Source: Thermodesulfovibrionales bacterium
Lineage (GTDB): Bacteria; Nitrospirota; Thermodesulfovibrionia; Thermodesulfovibrionales; UBA9159
NCBI GenBank assembly: GCA_919901585.1
Contig: CAKKPH010000098.1
Location: 1 to 32,488, forward strand
Direction of reading: 5' to 3'
Length of the DNA stretch: 32,488 nt
The position numbers and the translations under genes were made by a program. Each line of letters starts with the position of its first letter. Position 1 is the stretch's first letter. Below are positions 32,301 through 32,488 of this stretch, in pieces. The notes below the pieces were generated by a model. It had not been told where the DNA came from. It ran no database searches and saw only the letters and a list, made by a program, of their open reading frames with translations.

Positions 32301-32488
32301 AAGATCAAAATAAATCTCCGGACTCAGGACTCCGAACTCCAAACTCTATTAGATGAGGACATGCAGGGCCTTAGGGCTGTCTGGGAGGAGACGAGCTACC
32401 AGCTCGAAAGGCTTCAGTCGGACCCTGACTGTGCTGAAGAGGAGAGAAAGAACATCTATGAGAGGAAGGGCCCTCCGTTTATACTCAC
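29334..32488 (+). CDS. purL: Phosphoribosylformylglycinamidine synthase, large type (partial at window end)
   Basis: An open frame of 1051 codons that runs off the window. It matches the large FGAM synthase, which converts FGAR to FGAM using ATP and glutamine. Features in order: the N-terminal PurS-like region, RMNFTTAWSTNAVSVCHACG, the linker with QSNSEHSRHWFF, the first synthase domain with HNFPTGVAPFPGAETGTGGR and GGGAASSM, and the second half with GGKDSISMA and GHDISDGGL. The glutaminase domain would lie beyond the end. I chose the TTG at 29334 (AAGG 9 nt upstream; no suitable ATG), which is uncertain. Four short repeat tracts are embedded in frame (29562, 29736, 32129 and 32322), each falling where the family has a shorter loop. 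Confidence 0.93.
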   Translation, partial: MPLLYLYRRPALSGSKNSNLLGVVRQKVSEDIKDIATEHCFYIESTAALTPDEYALLKWLLSETFEQENFSNESFLTPNSELPWVVDRTPNSILETGPRMNFTTAWSTNAVSVCHACGLTKVTRIERSRRYRLISYQLSAISGQKPTDFLNLVHDRMTECRYAERLTTFETRIEPEPVYEVKVLEEGKAAIEKINKQLGLGLDEWDVDYYYGLFVNDMKRNPTNVECFDLGQSNSEHSRHWFFRGRLVIDGITIPHTLMEIIKRPYNENPNNSVIAFKDNSSAIRGYKIKTIIPERPGRLSRFVDKELTCHITFTAETHNFPTGVAPFPGAETGTGGRIRDVQAVGRGGLVIAGTAAYCVGNLHIPGYCLPWEDESFEYPKNLASPLQIEIEASNGASDYGNKFGEPLIQGYTRSFGMVLPNGERREWIKPIMFTGGVGQMDERHVEKGELEKGMLVVKVGGPAYRIGIGGGAASSMIQGENIEELDFNAVQRGDAEMEQKLNRVIRACVEMGSDNPIISIHDQGAGGNCNVIKELVYPAGARIDIRKIPLGDNTLSVLEIWGAEYQESNALLIRPEKRDIFEGICKREKVPSAIVGTITGDGYIVLFDEKDKSTPVKLDLKKVLGEMPQKRFTFDRIRPELYPVSLPEGITVRDALERVLRLVSVGSKRFLTNKVDRSVTGLIAQQQCTGPLHLTVSDVAVIAQSHFGTTGAAISIGEQPVKGLINPASMARMAVAEAITNIVWAKVSALEDIRCSGNWMWPAKLPGEGAALYDAAMAMMEIMQELGIAVDGGKDSISMAAVVRNNQATGHEIVKAPGSLVISAYTTCPDITKVITPDIKQPGISRLLYIDLAKGKKRLGGSSIAQVYCQLGDESPDIDDPGLLKRVFMAVQKLIEKGLILSGHDISDGGLIVTLLEMAFSGNCGIYIEIEGQGARVKGQEREVIEALFSEEAGLVIEYKNEKEDEITMVLKDLAVPFHFIGTTLVEKKIKINLRTQDSELQTLLDEDMQGLRAVWEETSYQLERLQSDPDCAEEERKNIYERKGPPFIL
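29562..29607 (+). repeat. 46-bp dispersed repeat, copy in purL
   Basis: Identical to 25146-25191 in prmC but read in another frame, as TPNSELPWVVDRTPNS. It separates NFSNESF from ILETGPRMNFT, which would otherwise be joined by a short linker. Confidence 0.95.
29736..29765 (+). repeat. Heptamer tandem repeat inside purL
   Basis: Three AGCTATC units followed by AGCGGTCAG, encoding ISYQLSAISGQ between RIERSRRYR and the LVHDRMTEC helix. Confidence 0.9.
32129..32156 (+). repeat. Heptamer tandem repeat inside purL
   Basis: Two GGGGCAA and two GGGTCAA units in a row, encoding GQGARVKGQ in a loop before the EALFSEEAG strand. Confidence 0.9.
32322..32349 (+). repeat. Heptamer-derived repeat inside purL
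   Basis: Units ACTCAGG, ACTCCGA, ACTCCAA and ACTCTAT encode RTQDSELQTLL. The central part is the same CCGAACT-type repeat as in prmC. Confidence 0.8.

Noticed and set aside
1-32488. CRISPR array, rRNA or tRNA genes
   Set aside because: I found no regularly spaced long repeats with unique spacers and no tRNA- or rRNA-like sequence. The tandem repeats have 7-20 nt units without spacers.

Overview
The window looks like chromosome of an anaerobic, respiratory Gram-negative-type bacterium, most likely Nitrospirota (Thermodesulfovibrio-like) or a related Desulfobacterota lineage. Supporting evidence: a six-gene Rnf ion pump, a futalosine-route menaquinone gene (mqnB), an archaeal-type CO dehydrogenase subunit (CdhA-like), a c-type cytochrome, an F0 subunit c with a signal peptide, and a split ATP synthase operon. 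The taxonomic call is an inference from gene content only.

Layout. 1-1232: accessory patch with a HicAB toxin-antitoxin pair, an integron attC-like site, transposon-end-like direct repeats and an orphan DUF2281 antitoxin. 1225-3440 (minus): prfA, a DUF1385 membrane protein and rpmE. 3547-7112 (plus): a two-gene operon of a CdhA-like CO dehydrogenase translationally coupled to a HypD-like protein. 7165-11106 (minus): a bacterial dynamin-like GTPase and an HD-GYP phosphodiesterase. 11203-16606 (minus): rnfCDGEAB. 16818-18217 (plus): a small Cys-rich protein, then atpB and atpE. 18328-22899: a DUF1189 membrane protein, an APH-type kinase, a cytochrome c'-like protein, mqnB and proA. 22990-24533: a TnpA-REP transposon, a decayed relative of it, and a gene broken by an amber codon. 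24652-32488 (plus): prmC, a small membrane protein, ribH, nusB, a metallophosphoesterase, purB and a large purL that runs off the end.

Most interesting candidate: the CdhA-like/HypD-like operon (3721-7112). HypD is the scaffold on which the Fe(CN)2CO group of [NiFe]-hydrogenase is built, and the anaerobic source of that CO ligand is unsettled. A CO-active enzyme whose stop codon overlaps the HypD start suggests a CO-delivery pair. The CdhA-like protein keeps five recognisable C-cluster ligands but seems to have Thr where I recall a Ni-binding Cys, so it may be a specialised or non-catalytic paralogue.

Second theme: short tandem repeats, mostly built on 7-nt units, are embedded in frame inside housekeeping genes (prmC, purL at four places, mqnB, the APH kinase). 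One 46-bp copy is identical in prmC and purL but read in different frames. They look like an invasive repeat family that stays open in whichever frame it is read.
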